NCBI GenBank assembly: GCA_031296915.1
Contig: JAVDPC010000001.1
Location: 307,522-371,521 of the forward strand
DNA length: 64,000 nt
Direction of reading: 5' to 3'
DNA from: Cerasicoccus frondis
GTDB lineage: Bacteria; Verrucomicrobiota; Verrucomicrobiia; Opitutales; Cerasicoccaceae
Shown here piece by piece: positions 27,759 to 37,270 of the stretch. The notes below the pieces were generated by a model. That model worked only from the letters and a program-made list of their open reading frames with translations, was not told the DNA's origin and ran no database searches. Each line of letters starts with the position of its first letter. Positions within the stretch are counted from its first letter, which is position 1. A program made the position numbers and the translations under genes.

Positions 27759-28949
27759 ATGCACTACACGAATATCTCTGCATCACTAAAAATTCGCCGA
27801 TTTGCGACTTACCCAATCATCGCAATTATTGTCATGTTCAATGCCAGTTGCAATAATCCCGAGCAAACAACGCCCTCATTTGATGCAAAAGTGGGTTTGA
27901 CTGAAAGTCTGCGCCTGGCGATGGCTGCCACTGAAACTCCTGGTGCACTCTTGGCATGGCAACAAGGCGACAATCCCGCACAGATCGTTGCCTTGGGCGT
28001 ATCAAACATCGACCTAAAAACACCGATCACCTCGGATGTCCACATGCTGATCGGCAGCGTCACCAAGCTGTTTACTTCACAACTGGCGCTGTTACTCGTG
28101 CAGGAGGGGAAACTTTCGCCCAATGATAAAATTAGCCAATACGTTACCGGGGTTCCACGCGGAGACGAAATCACCCTACGCCAGCTCGCCAATCATACCA
28201 GTGGTCTCCCCGACGCCATCAGCAATCCTCAATTCCAGAAGGCCATCATGGGGAAACCAGATAGGCAATGGACTGCCCGGAAAATCCTAGCCTATGCCTT
28301 CGAGCAAGAAAGTCACTTTCCACCCGGTGAAGGATGGCGCTACGCCAACACTAATACTATTCTTTTGGCCCTGGCAGCGCAGGGCGTCAGCGACCAGAAA
28401 ATAGACGAGCTCATATCCCGCTATATTTTGACGCCATACGGCCTTGATAACAGTGGTTTCACCATGGCAGGCGCCCTACCTGAACCCAATAGCCACGGAT
28501 ATCGTTTTGGTGCTCAAGGACGCCCCATTGGCTATGGCGAAGTGTTTTATGATGTGACTGAATATTCTCCTAGCTGGAGTCATGCCGCAGGTGCAATGTA
28601 TTCGACGATCGACGATCTCATCGCTATAGCCAAAGCATTAGCTCAAGGTGATTTGCTCAACGAAGAAACGAGAGCCGAACTTCACCAATATGTTCAGACC
28701 GGAGACAGCGATTGGCAATATGCCTGGGGCATTGAACTCTTCGGAAAGATGGTTGGACACCGGGGAGATGTTCCAGGCTACCAGTGCTGCCTAGCCTACG
28801 TTCCATCGTTAGACTTGGCAATCGTCGCCATGACCAATCTGTCCAATGACCAACACGCCCGAGGCCCGGCGAACATGCTGGCAAACATCATTTATGAATA
28901 CCATTTGCAGCTGAAAAATCAGCCAATCACAGCGAAGGCGAACTATTGA
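27759..28949 (+). CDS. Serine beta-lactamase-fold hydrolase (class C/esterase-like), possibly a lipoprotein
   Basis: The ATG at 27759 is preferred over a GTG at 27717. The product is 396 residues. The N-terminal hydrophobic segment (YPIIAIIVMF) ends at NASC, a weak lipobox, so membrane anchoring is possible. Penicillin-binding/beta-lactamase motifs: Ser-x-x-Lys in GSVTK (Ser ~100), Tyr-x-Asn in RYANTNTI (~200) and His-x-Gly in GHRGDVPG (~332). HRG in place of KTG is usual in class C-like esterases and D-aminopeptidases. Likely a periplasmic or surface esterase/peptidase; beta-lactam resistance cannot be inferred. Its stop overlaps that of the convergent pseudopilin gene by a few bases. Confidence 0.85.
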   Translation: MHYTNISASLKIRRFATYPIIAIIVMFNASCNNPEQTTPSFDAKVGLTESLRLAMAATETPGALLAWQQGDNPAQIVALGVSNIDLKTPITSDVHMLIGSVTKLFTSQLALLLVQEGKLSPNDKISQYVTGVPRGDEITLRQLANHTSGLPDAISNPQFQKAIMGKPDRQWTARKILAYAFEQESHFPPGEGWRYANTNTILLALAAQGVSDQKIDELISRYILTPYGLDNSGFTMAGALPEPNSHGYRFGAQGRPIGYGEVFYDVTEYSPSWSHAAGAMYSTIDDLIAIAKALAQGDLLNEETRAELHQYVQTGDSDWQYAWGIELFGKMVGHRGDVPGYQCCLAYVPSLDLAIVAMTNLSNDQHARGPANMLANIIYEYHLQLKNQPITAKANY

Positions 28950-29770
28950 ACCGCCCAGATATCTTCGTCGGCGATTCCGTCATTATCTGCATCGATGTAA
29001 CCCGTATAAATACCGTCTTTCTCAAAATGTGTCACCGGAATCGCATTCACCTGCTCTACCGAGCCATCCACCCAGCAAACCAGCGTCTCGGAATTATTCA
29101 CCAAGCGTATGCAGATCGGGTTCGCGCCCGCCGTTTGGTGACTGGGCCCCCATATCATTTCCTGCGGAGCAGCATAACCACTATATGCTGGCGTTGCGCT
29201 GATGGCAAACATCACAGTCCGGTTGGGTTTAATTACAACTGAGTAAGAATGCCCTAAGTAGTTTCCGATGAAGCTGCCATCGGATTCATAAACCTTTTTG
29301 CTCAATTGCAGTCCATTATAGCCATAACCCAAGTTGCCAGGAACGGCACTGGCGTTCTCAATTGCGGTCTGAATGGATTCTTCTGGTTCCCAAAGCGGAC
29401 AAGTCAAAACATCCTGCGCATCTTCAAGGTATTGCCCGAGTAAGCCTTCGGCAAATTGGTTGGTCGCGCCATACTGAAATAAGCCGTAGCACCACTCGCG
29501 ATTCTGGCCCAAATCCTCGTCGAAAAGGGCATGAGGCATTAAGTTACCGTCGTTATCAGCCGAGTAGGTGTAAGCCGCCATGCCCATTTGGCGCAGATTC
29601 GACAGACTTCCAGCAACTTTCGCCCGTGTCCTGACACCGTTCACGGCGGCTATAAGAACTGCACCTAGTAAAGCGATGATAGCCACGCATGCCAGCAGCT
29701 CTACTAAGGTAAAACCCCGCGCAGCGCTTGCCCGAAATATCAAAATTCGTCTCCTGTTTCCGTTGTCCAT
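28943..29770 (-). CDS. Orphan pseudopilin-like protein
   Basis: The ATG at 29770 is preferred, though an upstream ATG at 29797 is in frame. The product is 275 residues with a prepilin leader: basic N-terminus, then ARG|FTLVELLACVAIIALLGA, keeping the Glu at +5. The C-terminal part has SETLVCWVDGSVEQV, the Asp-Gly element of the family, and ends with an acidic Asp-rich stretch (DADNDGIADED) resembling a Ca2+-binding repeat. Divergent from the secreted protein at 29815, with only ~44 bp between starts; this makes a shared promoter region likely. The pseudopilin again lies beside secreted proteins, as at 7225. Confidence 0.85.
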   Translation of the reverse strand: MDNGNRRRILIFRASAARGFTLVELLACVAIIALLGAVLIAAVNGVRTRAKVAGSLSNLRQMGMAAYTYSADNDGNLMPHALFDEDLGQNREWCYGLFQYGATNQFAEGLLGQYLEDAQDVLTCPLWEPEESIQTAIENASAVPGNLGYGYNGLQLSKKVYESDGSFIGNYLGHSYSVVIKPNRTVMFAISATPAYSGYAAPQEMIWGPSHQTAGANPICIRLVNNSETLVCWVDGSVEQVNAIPVTHFEKDGIYTGYIDADNDGIADEDIWAVQ

Positions 29771-29814
29771 AAATTGCTTGCCCCCTACTGATAACAAGTC
29801 TCAAAATCGCTGGC

Positions 29815-31020
29815 ATGAATTTCAAGTCAATTAAATTTGCCGCATGGTGGAGCTCCATAATGACGGCAGCGCCCATAATGCATGGCGAGTTGGTAGAATT
29901 CGAATTGATTTCTGAGAACGCTTTCGGGTCCATGTACTCGGCGGGCGTCAACAATGAAGTCGACGAACCCAACACCCCCGAGGGCAAAGAGTTCGCCTAC
30001 CCATATTACTATGATGCGGATGCTGGCTATTATACCATGATTGTAGGAGAGCCGTTAGCCGCAACAAATACTTACCCAGATGAAGAGGCGAACTACACCA
30101 TCAAAAACAACACTGTCACAGACGATGACGCTACGTCCTACAGCTTCGGAAAACTGTCATGGGATGATGACCTGTTGAATGGAGTCGGCGCCGAGACTCT
30201 CTCCCCTAGTCAATTTTCCCTTGAGCTCGATGGTGAACCCTACTCCCCTTACAGTGGTCCCCATAACATCAACAACGAGTTTGGTTGGGGCGTACGCTTT
30301 GATATTGTTGAAGTCACCGGCGAAGGCCTCACCTTCATCGATGGTCAACTGACGGACATCAACATTTCGGTGCAACTCTCCATTGTCATCTTTGGCAACG
30401 TCAATGGCTTTAAGCCTGAATCGACTCCCGCTTTTAGCGGGCTTATCAGCTTCGCCAATGGACGCTTTGTCCATAATGTCAACCACACTCAGACGATCAT
30501 CGCGCCAGTCGTAGGCCCCATTGAAGACGCCAAGCTGTATTCCAATGCTCAGGGCGACATTAAAAACCTCTACGCGCCAGTAGTTGACACCGACACAGAT
30601 GGCGCCAGTGACGAATGGGAGCTCGAAAACGGTTTTGATCCAGACGTAACAGATGACTGGCAAGTGCTCGACAGTGACAACGATGGCGTAACTGACATCG
30701 CTGAAACCTACTTCGGCACAGCACGCAACCTCGCAACCAGTGTTTTTCAGCCAACAACCACTGTATCAGCCGGGGGCGAGCTGCTAGTAATCCTGCGCCG
30801 GAGCACGCAACAGTCTGCTGTTCAAGCAACACCATATTGGTCCAACGATCTAAACCAATGGGCAGCCTCTGGCGAGTCCCTGAATGGGGTGACCATTGAT
30901 CTTTCAGAAGCAATTTATGAAACAGGCTCTGATTACGAGTTGGTTGAAATTACACTGAACATAACGGTAGGAGTTGCTGAAGAAATTTTCCTTCGCTGGA
31001 TATTCTCTCCCAATGAGTAA
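29815..31020 (+). CDS. Secreted protein with thrombospondin-type-3-like Ca2+ repeats; member 1 of three paralogues
   Basis: A 401-residue protein with signal-like N-terminus (SIKFAAWWSSIMTAAPIMHG). Domain A (~24-235) has GVGAETLSPSQF and a later VTGEGLTFIDGQLTDI, shared in order with the next two genes. Residues ~255-300 are Asp-rich (DTDTDGASDEWELENGFDPD and DSDNDGVTDIAETYFG), typical thrombospondin-3-type calcium repeats. The C-terminal ~100 residues are beta-rich (YWSNDLNQWAASGESLNG). It lacks a PEP-CTERM tail, unlike its neighbours. Probably extracellular or surface-associated. Function unknown. Confidence 0.7.
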   Translation: MNFKSIKFAAWWSSIMTAAPIMHGELVEFELISENAFGSMYSAGVNNEVDEPNTPEGKEFAYPYYYDADAGYYTMIVGEPLAATNTYPDEEANYTIKNNTVTDDDATSYSFGKLSWDDDLLNGVGAETLSPSQFSLELDGEPYSPYSGPHNINNEFGWGVRFDIVEVTGEGLTFIDGQLTDINISVQLSIVIFGNVNGFKPESTPAFSGLISFANGRFVHNVNHTQTIIAPVVGPIEDAKLYSNAQGDIKNLYAPVVDTDTDGASDEWELENGFDPDVTDDWQVLDSDNDGVTDIAETYFGTARNLATSVFQPTTTVSAGGELLVILRRSTQQSAVQATPYWSNDLNQWAASGESLNGVTIDLSEAIYETGSDYELVEITLNITVGVAEEIFLRWIFSPNE

Positions 31021-31210
31021 AAGCTTGTAGTGTTCAGAGATGGCCCGAGCCAAGCATTAAGCTTCCTAATAGGCATCATTAACTCGAAATCTGATTTTGA
31101 GACTTATTCTCTTTCTTTATTTACTTCCGACGATGAAACGCTGAACCTGCATGTTAGAACCGCTAATCTATTTCCCAAACGACTAAGCAGAGACCTAACA
31201 AGAAAAGAAC

Positions 31211-32146
31211 ATGAAAGCAATCTACACACTTGCCGCTTCAGCGGCACTGGCAACTACCGCATCCGCATTGAGCTACGTCGACCTCGGCGGTCCGGCTAAC
31301 GGCTACCTGGCATTGACCAATTTTAAATCGTCATCGTCTCAAAACGGCATTGAGGGACTGGATGGATCTGGTAATCCAAGCCCCAGCCATAATGGTTTAC
31401 CAGACTACCCGAATTACCAAGCGCCAGCGGGTTATTATAATGAAGGGAACTACATCGCGATCATTACCTCTCCACTGGACACCACCAACGACTACAGTGG
31501 CATCAGCACGAACTTCTATGGCGGCACCCCTCTCACCATTAATAATTTAACCACGACACAGGCCAATGCCTCTACTATGAGTGCCGGCCATATCATTTTC
31601 GATGAAAGTGTTCTGACTGGCGTCGGCACGGAAACCATTGGCGTGGGAGATCTGACTTTCGATTTCGACATCTACCAGTGGGATGGCTTCACCACCGGCG
31701 ATGGTGGCCCTTTTGAAGTCACCGGAGCCCCGGAATACATTTCTCCATTTTCGCCAATATACACTGTATACAACGATGGCTCTGGAGCAGGAAATGCACA
31801 AATTTACTACAACATTTCCATTGCCAATGTGACTGGTGCAGGACTGACCTTCGTGGATGGCGAGCTCGACTCAATGGACATAGAAGGAGACCTTTCCGTG
31901 GCGGCCACGACCGCATTCAGCAGCGCCCTCTCCGCTGAATTTACAGGGACTTTCAGTGCGACTGAGACCAGCTACGCCTTTGATGTGGTCGACACCCAAA
32001 GCATATTCATTTTTAACAATCTTAATATGCTCTTTAATCGTGAGGGCGAAGTCAGTGTTGTGCCTGAGCCATCAACTTATGCCATGATCGCCGGACTTGT
32101 GGTCTTGGCAGGCGCAATCGTGATCCGCCGTCGGAAAAACGCCTAA
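31211..32146 (+). CDS. PEP-CTERM secreted protein; member 2 of three paralogues
   Basis: A 311-residue protein. Signal peptide MKAIYTLAASAALATTASA. The body includes GVGTETIGVGDLTFDF and NVTGAGLTFVDGELDSMDI, matching the GVGAET and GLTFIDG motifs of the preceding gene. The C-terminus is a canonical PEP-CTERM signal: VVPEPSTYAMIAG, a hydrophobic helix, then RRRKNA. Sorted to the cell surface by an exosortase in the known system; none is encoded in this window. Start is the ATG at 31211, after a GAAAAGAAC purine tract that is a weak ribosome site. Confidence 0.85.
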   Translation: MKAIYTLAASAALATTASALSYVDLGGPANGYLALTNFKSSSSQNGIEGLDGSGNPSPSHNGLPDYPNYQAPAGYYNEGNYIAIITSPLDTTNDYSGISTNFYGGTPLTINNLTTTQANASTMSAGHIIFDESVLTGVGTETIGVGDLTFDFDIYQWDGFTTGDGGPFEVTGAPEYISPFSPIYTVYNDGSGAGNAQIYYNISIANVTGAGLTFVDGELDSMDIEGDLSVAATTAFSSALSAEFTGTFSATETSYAFDVVDTQSIFIFNNLNMLFNREGEVSVVPEPSTYAMIAGLVVLAGAIVIRRRKNA

Positions 32147-32168
32147 TTACATGATCTCGGGTTTACAT

Positions 32169-32987
32169 ATGAAAAAGCGAACTAGTTTAGTATTTTGCGC
32201 CAGCTGTGTAATCGCAGTATCCAGTTATGCGCAAGTCATCAACCTGAATACCGTAATGAACGGTAATAGCTATATCTCCGAAGCTGAAGGAACAGGCTCC
32301 TTTGCCCAGATCAATCTGGGTGACGGCTCACTTGGCACTGTCGGAGCGAACACTGGCGATGCTGACGGCGGATATAACATCAATGAACGCGGAAGCTCTA
32401 CCCCCACTCAGTTAGGCTCTGATATCGATGTATTTCCCCGCGAGGAAAATTTTGAAGTGGGGTTCCTAAGCTATGACGCAGGCGCCATCACTGGCAGTGG
32501 AGTTGAAACGACGGCGATCACTGATATCGACCTGAGTGCATTCTGGACCGCCGACCCCAACCGGACAAGCTCTTCACCTGATTCAGCACCTACCGTAATC
32601 AGTGATATCTCGGACTACGCTCTAGGGCTTTGGTTCTTCAATTATACTGGAAGCATTACTTTTGGGGCACTCGATGCTGGCGACACGGTGACATTCACCA
32701 ATGGTGTTTTAACTTCCATCGACCTCGATCTGGATACTGCCTTTGTACTCGATGTCTTTGGCACTGGTGAAAGCGAGTGGAACGGGAACCTGACCATTGC
32801 AGGTTTGGATTTCTCCTATCAAATTAATGAAACGGAAGTGACCGCTTTTGGCCCCATCACCTTCACCGCTGATCTGGCAGGAACCGTAACGCCTACGGTC
32901 GTCCCCGAACCCGGCGTCTACGCATTGCTGGCAGGATTTGCAAGTTTTGCTGCCTTGGTGATTCGCCGTCGCCCAAGCAAAAGTTAG
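32169..32987 (+). CDS. PEP-CTERM secreted protein; member 3 of three paralogues
   Basis: Start at the ATG at 32169 (MKKRTSLVFCASCVIAVSSY, signal peptide), rather than the ATG at 32151, which would add a non-signal hexapeptide. The product is 272 residues. GSGVETTAITDIDLS and FTNGVLTSIDLDLDTAF align with the same positions of members 1 and 2. The C-terminus is VVPEPGVYALLAG, a hydrophobic helix and RRRPSKS, a PEP-CTERM signal. It starts 23 bp after the stop of member 2, so they are probably cotranscribed; a strong hairpin at 33016-33045 ends the run. Confidence 0.85.
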   Translation: MKKRTSLVFCASCVIAVSSYAQVINLNTVMNGNSYISEAEGTGSFAQINLGDGSLGTVGANTGDADGGYNINERGSSTPTQLGSDIDVFPREENFEVGFLSYDAGAITGSGVETTAITDIDLSAFWTADPNRTSSSPDSAPTVISDISDYALGLWFFNYTGSITFGALDAGDTVTFTNGVLTSIDLDLDTAFVLDVFGTGESEWNGNLTIAGLDFSYQINETEVTAFGPITFTADLAGTVTPTVVPEPGVYALLAGFASFAALVIRRRPSKS

Positions 32988-33015
32988 CAAGCATTTACCA
33001 CCTCTATTGCTGCTT

Positions 33016-33045
33016 GACGGGGCGCATGCTTGCATGCGCCCCGTC
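33016..33045. terminator. Strong bidirectional hairpin
   Basis: Exact 13-bp GC-rich stem GACGGGGCGCATG / CATGCGCCCCGTC closing a CTTG loop, between the convergent PEP-CTERM and XylR-type genes. Stem strength is clear; a T run is short on the plus strand, so termination is likely but not classical. Confidence 0.75.
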
Positions 33046-33223
33046 ATATTCTCAAAATACGCGCACCATTCAGAGAGTGGTGTGAAGGCTGGGACTCGAA
33101 ATCGATTTGCGATTTTTGGAGACAGAGTTGGTTCATAGCGCAGAAAGCGCCATTTCGCTTCGCCATTCACAAGATTCGATGGCAAAAGCTCACGCGAGGC
33201 GTGGCGTGTGAAGGTCTATTCCG

Positions 33224-34381
33224 TTAGCGCAGTATTCGATACGCAGAAGGCGTCAGTTTCTGATGTTGCTGGAAGATGCGATTGAATCGTCGCTGGTTAT
33301 TAAAACCACAGCGCTCAGCAATCATGCCAATAGGCAATTCGGTTTCCAGCAATAGACGCTTTGCATGCACCATCTGCTCTTGGTGAATGCGCTCCAAAAT
33401 AGTGACCGACAATGAGCGCTTGAACTGTCGCTCCACTTTGCGGCGAGATTCGCCAATAGCCTTGCAGACAGCCTCAACGTTGAGGTCGCTCATCGCATTT
33501 TTCGCAATAAAGCCCAATGCCTTCTGCACAATTTCATCATCAGTCGCATCGGCGTCAGTAGAATTTCGATTAATGATTTGCAAAGGGGGAAGTGCAGTGA
33601 ACGCTGGCGGACGCTCCTTCTCCTCAAGCCAGTTGGCCAGTTGCTGCGCAGCGGTTCGGCCAATGGTTTCCGCCGGAATATCTACACTGGAAAGCGTCGG
33701 CCGACTCATGCGGCAAATGGCGAGATCGTTGTCGACGCCGAGAATCGCCGCCTCAGTTGGCACACGAATGTTCGCCCGACGGCACAGTTCACATAATGCA
33801 CGGGCTGGTATATCATTCGAGGCCAAGATGCCAACCGGCTTGGGCAGAGCCTTAAGCCATCGCTCGACATGCCGATCTTCGAGTTCCCAGTTCTCTGTGT
33901 AAGGCGACTGTGGCAGAAAATTCGCGTGAAGCTTTACCGAAGTATACCCAGCTTCCTTTAATCTTCGATGGAAGCCTTGTTCGCGGTTTAATGAAAAAGA
34001 CGCTTTACTGCTGCCATAGTAAGCAAAAGAGCGCAGACCTTGGCTGAGGAAAACCTCAGCTGCTATTTTACCAACTGCCTCATTGTCCACGTCGACCGTT
34101 GGAATCGCGTGTGAGCGAATGGTGTCCGTAACCGAAATCAACGGAATATTCAAAAACGGGAGACGGTTTGCGAGTTCACGTTCGGCCAGATGAACAATGA
34201 CGCCATCGGGTCTCCAATGCTCAAGTGCGGGCATCACGCGCATGTCCGGTGGAGCTTGGTGAAAGAACCAAGGCAAGCGATGAGCTTCTGCATAACCCAA
34301 TACTCCCGATAAGACTCGACGACTGTAACCCAGATCAGAGCCCAGTAATAATGCAATGCGACTTTGCGTAATATGTCTCAA
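33224..34381 (-). CDS. XylR-type regulator (LacI-like sensor plus AraC DNA-binding domain)
   Basis: A 385-residue cytoplasmic regulator. Residues ~8-270 form a periplasmic-binding-protein fold (LLLGSDLGYSRRVLSGVLGY, DGVIVHLAERELA, GVDNDLAICRMSRPTLSSVD), as in the LacI superfamily; residues ~285-385 are an AraC double HTH (LNVEAVCKAIGESRRKVERQ, IGMIAERCGFNNQRRFNRIF). This domain order is that of E. coli XylR. It is divergent from the FGGY kinase at 34435 with only 53 bp between starts, so it likely controls that gene and the aldolase downstream. The ligand could be a pentose or related sugar (inference). Confidence 0.9.
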   Translation of the reverse strand: MRHITQSRIALLLGSDLGYSRRVLSGVLGYAEAHRLPWFFHQAPPDMRVMPALEHWRPDGVIVHLAERELANRLPFLNIPLISVTDTIRSHAIPTVDVDNEAVGKIAAEVFLSQGLRSFAYYGSSKASFSLNREQGFHRRLKEAGYTSVKLHANFLPQSPYTENWELEDRHVERWLKALPKPVGILASNDIPARALCELCRRANIRVPTEAAILGVDNDLAICRMSRPTLSSVDIPAETIGRTAAQQLANWLEEKERPPAFTALPPLQIINRNSTDADATDDEIVQKALGFIAKNAMSDLNVEAVCKAIGESRRKVERQFKRSLSVTILERIHQEQMVHAKRLLLETELPIGMIAERCGFNNQRRFNRIFQQHQKLTPSAYRILR

Positions 34382-34434
34382 ATTAGACGCATTATGGTAT
34401 ATTCACTGACGGCTATTTCAACTACTATCTAGGC

Positions 34435-36078
34435 ATGAACTACTTTATCGGCGTGGATGTAGGTACGGGCAGCGCACGTGCCGGTCTATTTGACGCACAG
34501 GGCGTGCGCTTGGCTACCCATAGCTGCCCCATCCAAACGTGGCGGCCACAAACCAACCATGTAGAGCAGTCTTCCGATGACATCTGGAGCTCGGTTGTCG
34601 CATGCATACAGGTCATCATGCGAGAGTCCGGCATTGCCCCCGCAGCAGTAAAGGGAATTGGCTTTGACGCAACTTGCTCCCTGGTGGCCCTGGACCAATC
34701 TGGAGCGCCAGTAACAGTCAGCACCAACGGCGATGATGCGCAGAACGTAATCGTTTGGATGGATCACCGGGCACTCAAGGAAACAGAGTTCGTAAATGGC
34801 GCAGGCGATTTCCCCATTTTTGATTTTGTGGGTGGAAAAATCTCGCCTGAAATGCAGACTCCCAAGCTCCTCTGGCTCAAGCGTAACCTTCCTCAAACAT
34901 GGAGTCGCACAGCTCACTTTTTCGACCTGCCGGATTTCCTCACCTACCGTGCCACTGGTTGTTTCACCCGCTCTCTTTGCTCAATGACATGCAAGTGGAC
35001 CTACTTGGCGCACGAAGTTGAAGCTGGTGGCAGCGGCTGGTGTGACGACTTCTTCAATGCAATTGAGCTCAGCGATCTCGTGGAAGAATCCTATGCGCGC
35101 ATTGGCGCACAGGTTCGCCCAATGGGCGAACCCGTAGGTGAAGGCTTGTCAGCGCAGGCAGCTAAAGAGCTGGGATTGCTACCTGGCACAGCTGTCGGCG
35201 TTTCGATTATCGATGCACACGCAGGCGGAATTGGCATGATTGGCATGGCCGAGGAATCCGCCGAAACCGACCAGTTGGAACATCGACTTGCGCTGATTGG
35301 CGGCACGTCTTCTTGCCACATGTCGGTTTCACCGAACCAACGTTCAATCACTGGCGTCTGGGGCCCTTACTATTCCGCGATGGTTCCAGGGCTTTGGCTA
35401 AACGAGGGTGGCCAATCAGCGACAGGCGCCCTGGTCGACCACATTATTTTTAACCATGGCGCCACCGAGCAGATGCTCAGTGCTTCGCGGGAGTCCGGCA
35501 TCACGCCTTATGAAGTGTTAAACAATCGGCTCGAATCACTGGCTAACGGTGGTCCGATGCACGAACTAACACGTGACTTGCACGTGTGCCCCTACTTTCT
35601 GGGCAACCGATCGCCGCGCGCAAACCCGCACTTGGTCGGCATGGTTTCAGGGCTTGGCTTGTCGGCGACTCTCGATGATCTAGCGCGAATATACCTAGCA
35701 ACCATTCAGGCCATTGCCTATGGCACACGTCATATTATTGAAGCCAAGAATGAAAGCGGCTACCGTATCGACACGCTTATTTGCTGTGGAGGCGGCACAA
35801 AAAACCCCATATTCCTTCAACAGCACGCAGACATAACACAGTGTCGAATTTTGCTACCGAAAGAGCAAGAAGCGGTGATTCTCGGGAGCGCCATGTTGGG
35901 GGCGGTCGCCGCAGGCGAATACGACTCACTCAAGCTTGCGATGTCTGCCATGTCCCGCCCTGGCGCTGAGATCCAGCCATCGACTGAATCCAAGGCATAT
36001 CACGGTGCTAAATATCAGGTCTTTCATCGTCTCTACGAAGATCAATTGGCTTACGCTGCTCTGATGAGCGTCGAATAA
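34435..36078 (+). CDS. FGGY-family carbohydrate kinase (ribulokinase-like)
   Basis: A 547-residue cytosolic kinase. It has the FGGY two-lobe features: N-terminal [15 protein letters not shown] phosphate loop, [30 protein letters not shown] and C-terminal [18 protein letters not shown], followed by [15 protein letters not shown]. The length and the [10 protein letters not shown] start match the FGGY-type D-ribulose/pentulose kinases more than xylulokinases (~490). It phosphorylates a keto-pentose or similar polyol; precise sugar not readable. It shares a promoter region with the XylR-type regulator and is followed 22 bp later by a DapA-type aldolase, suggesting one catabolic unit. Confidence 0.88.
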   Translation: MNYFIGVDVGTGSARAGLFDAQGVRLATHSCPIQTWRPQTNHVEQSSDDIWSSVVACIQVIMRESGIAPAAVKGIGFDATCSLVALDQSGAPVTVSTNGDDAQNVIVWMDHRALKETEFVNGAGDFPIFDFVGGKISPEMQTPKLLWLKRNLPQTWSRTAHFFDLPDFLTYRATGCFTRSLCSMTCKWTYLAHEVEAGGSGWCDDFFNAIELSDLVEESYARIGAQVRPMGEPVGEGLSAQAAKELGLLPGTAVGVSIIDAHAGGIGMIGMAEESAETDQLEHRLALIGGTSSCHMSVSPNQRSITGVWGPYYSAMVPGLWLNEGGQSATGALVDHIIFNHGATEQMLSASRESGITPYEVLNNRLESLANGGPMHELTRDLHVCPYFLGNRSPRANPHLVGMVSGLGLSATLDDLARIYLATIQAIAYGTRHIIEAKNESGYRIDTLICCGGGTKNPIFLQQHADITQCRILLPKEQEAVILGSAMLGAVAAGEYDSLKLAMSAMSRPGAEIQPSTESKAYHGAKYQVFHRLYEDQLAYAALMSVE

Positions 36079-36100
36079 TTACAAATTTGGAAAACACACA

Positions 36101-37018
36101 ATGAACATCCACGGAATCATCCCACCATTAGTTACTCCACTCAACGCAGACGGATCGCTGGACTTTTCAGGCGCCAGCCGCTTAATCGAGCACGTTATTG
36201 CCGGAGGAGTCCACGGCCTCTTCATCCTCGGCACTACCGGAGAAGGCCCGAATCTAAGCTATGCGCATCGCCGCGATTACATCGATTTCGTTACTGAAAA
36301 GGTCGCCGGACGCATTCCAGTAATCGTTAGCATCAGTGACACGGCTTACGCCGAATCCATTTCGTTGGCGGAACACTCAGCGAAGGCGGGAGCAAGCGCC
36401 GTCGCCTTCACTCCCCCTTACTATTTCATCCCCGGCGCCCCCGAGCTGCACGACTTCGTTAGGGATATGGCTGAAAGCATAAGCCTGCCCTTCTTCCTCT
36501 ATAACATGCCCGCCCTGACCAAGGTTTCACTGCCGTTAGACGTCGTTGAGCTGGGCTTTTCAATGAAGAATTGCCTCGGCCTCAAAGACAGCTCTGGCGA
36601 CTTGTTTTACTACAAGAAGGTGAAGCGCCTAATTGGCGATCGGGATTTAACGTTGTTGATCGGCCCGGAAGAATTACTTGCCGAGTCTCTTCTCGCTGGC
36701 GGCAATGGAGGCATCAACGGTGGCGCTAATGCATTCCCCCGGGTCTACGTGGCGATCTACAATTATATGGCCGAAGGTAAAATCGCCGAAGCCGAAGCGT
36801 TACAACGCGAGGTGATGGAAATTTCCAGCCGTTTGTTCACGATTGGCAAGCATGGCTCAAGCATCATCAAAGGCATCAAGGGAGCACTGGAATTACAGGG
36901 CATTTGTGGACGACACATGGCCTCGCCATTTCGCGGCTTTCTAGACGAGGATCTGGATCGAGTAAACGCCGCCCTACAGGAACTGAATGCGCGCCCGGGC
37001 TTGTCTGGCCTGCTTTAA
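36101..37018 (+). CDS. DapA/NanA-family class I aldolase (2-keto-acid lyase type)
   Basis: A 305-residue (beta/alpha)8 enzyme. GTTGEGPNLS (~45) is the Thr-Thr phosphate/carboxylate loop. The Schiff-base lysine is in CLGLKDSSGD (~165), and the Tyr of FLYNMPALTK (~136) completes the DapA-family active site. Members include dihydrodipicolinate synthase, N-acetylneuraminate lyase and 2-keto-3-deoxy-sugar-acid aldolases. Pairing with a sugar kinase and a XylR-type regulator favours a sugar-acid aldolase over lysine synthesis (inference). It is the last gene of the unit, ending 60 bp before a hairpin. Confidence 0.88.
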   Translation: MNIHGIIPPLVTPLNADGSLDFSGASRLIEHVIAGGVHGLFILGTTGEGPNLSYAHRRDYIDFVTEKVAGRIPVIVSISDTAYAESISLAEHSAKAGASAVAFTPPYYFIPGAPELHDFVRDMAESISLPFFLYNMPALTKVSLPLDVVELGFSMKNCLGLKDSSGDLFYYKKVKRLIGDRDLTLLIGPEELLAESLLAGGNGGINGGANAFPRVYVAIYNYMAEGKIAEAEALQREVMEISSRLFTIGKHGSSIIKGIKGALELQGICGRHMASPFRGFLDEDLDRVNAALQELNARPGLSGLL

Positions 37019-37078
37019 CATCCGACCTAGCTGCATAGGCACATTAAGCAGAGCTCTCTCAACGCAGGCTTAAGATTT

Positions 37079-37122
37079 CAACTGAATAAGACTTCCTTGA
37101 TGGCGTAAGTCTTATTCGGTTG
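37079..37122 (+). terminator. Hairpin after the aldolase gene
   Basis: A 16-bp stem with one G-U pair: CAACTGAATAAGACTT and AAGTCTTATTCGGTTG, loop of 12 nt. It begins 60 bp after the aldolase stop and probably ends the kinase-aldolase transcript. There is no long T run. Confidence 0.6.
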
Positions 37123-37270
37123 ATAGGCCTTATCAAGTTGGCTGAATCAGGTGGGGATAAGATTGGATGCCAACGTAGCGAACTTCCAATCTGGTCCCAA
37201 AGCTCGAACCGAGTGCTTTTGCGCCACAGCGGCCTTGTCAGTTGCCCTGGAGCGGTTTTGACCAGCTATT

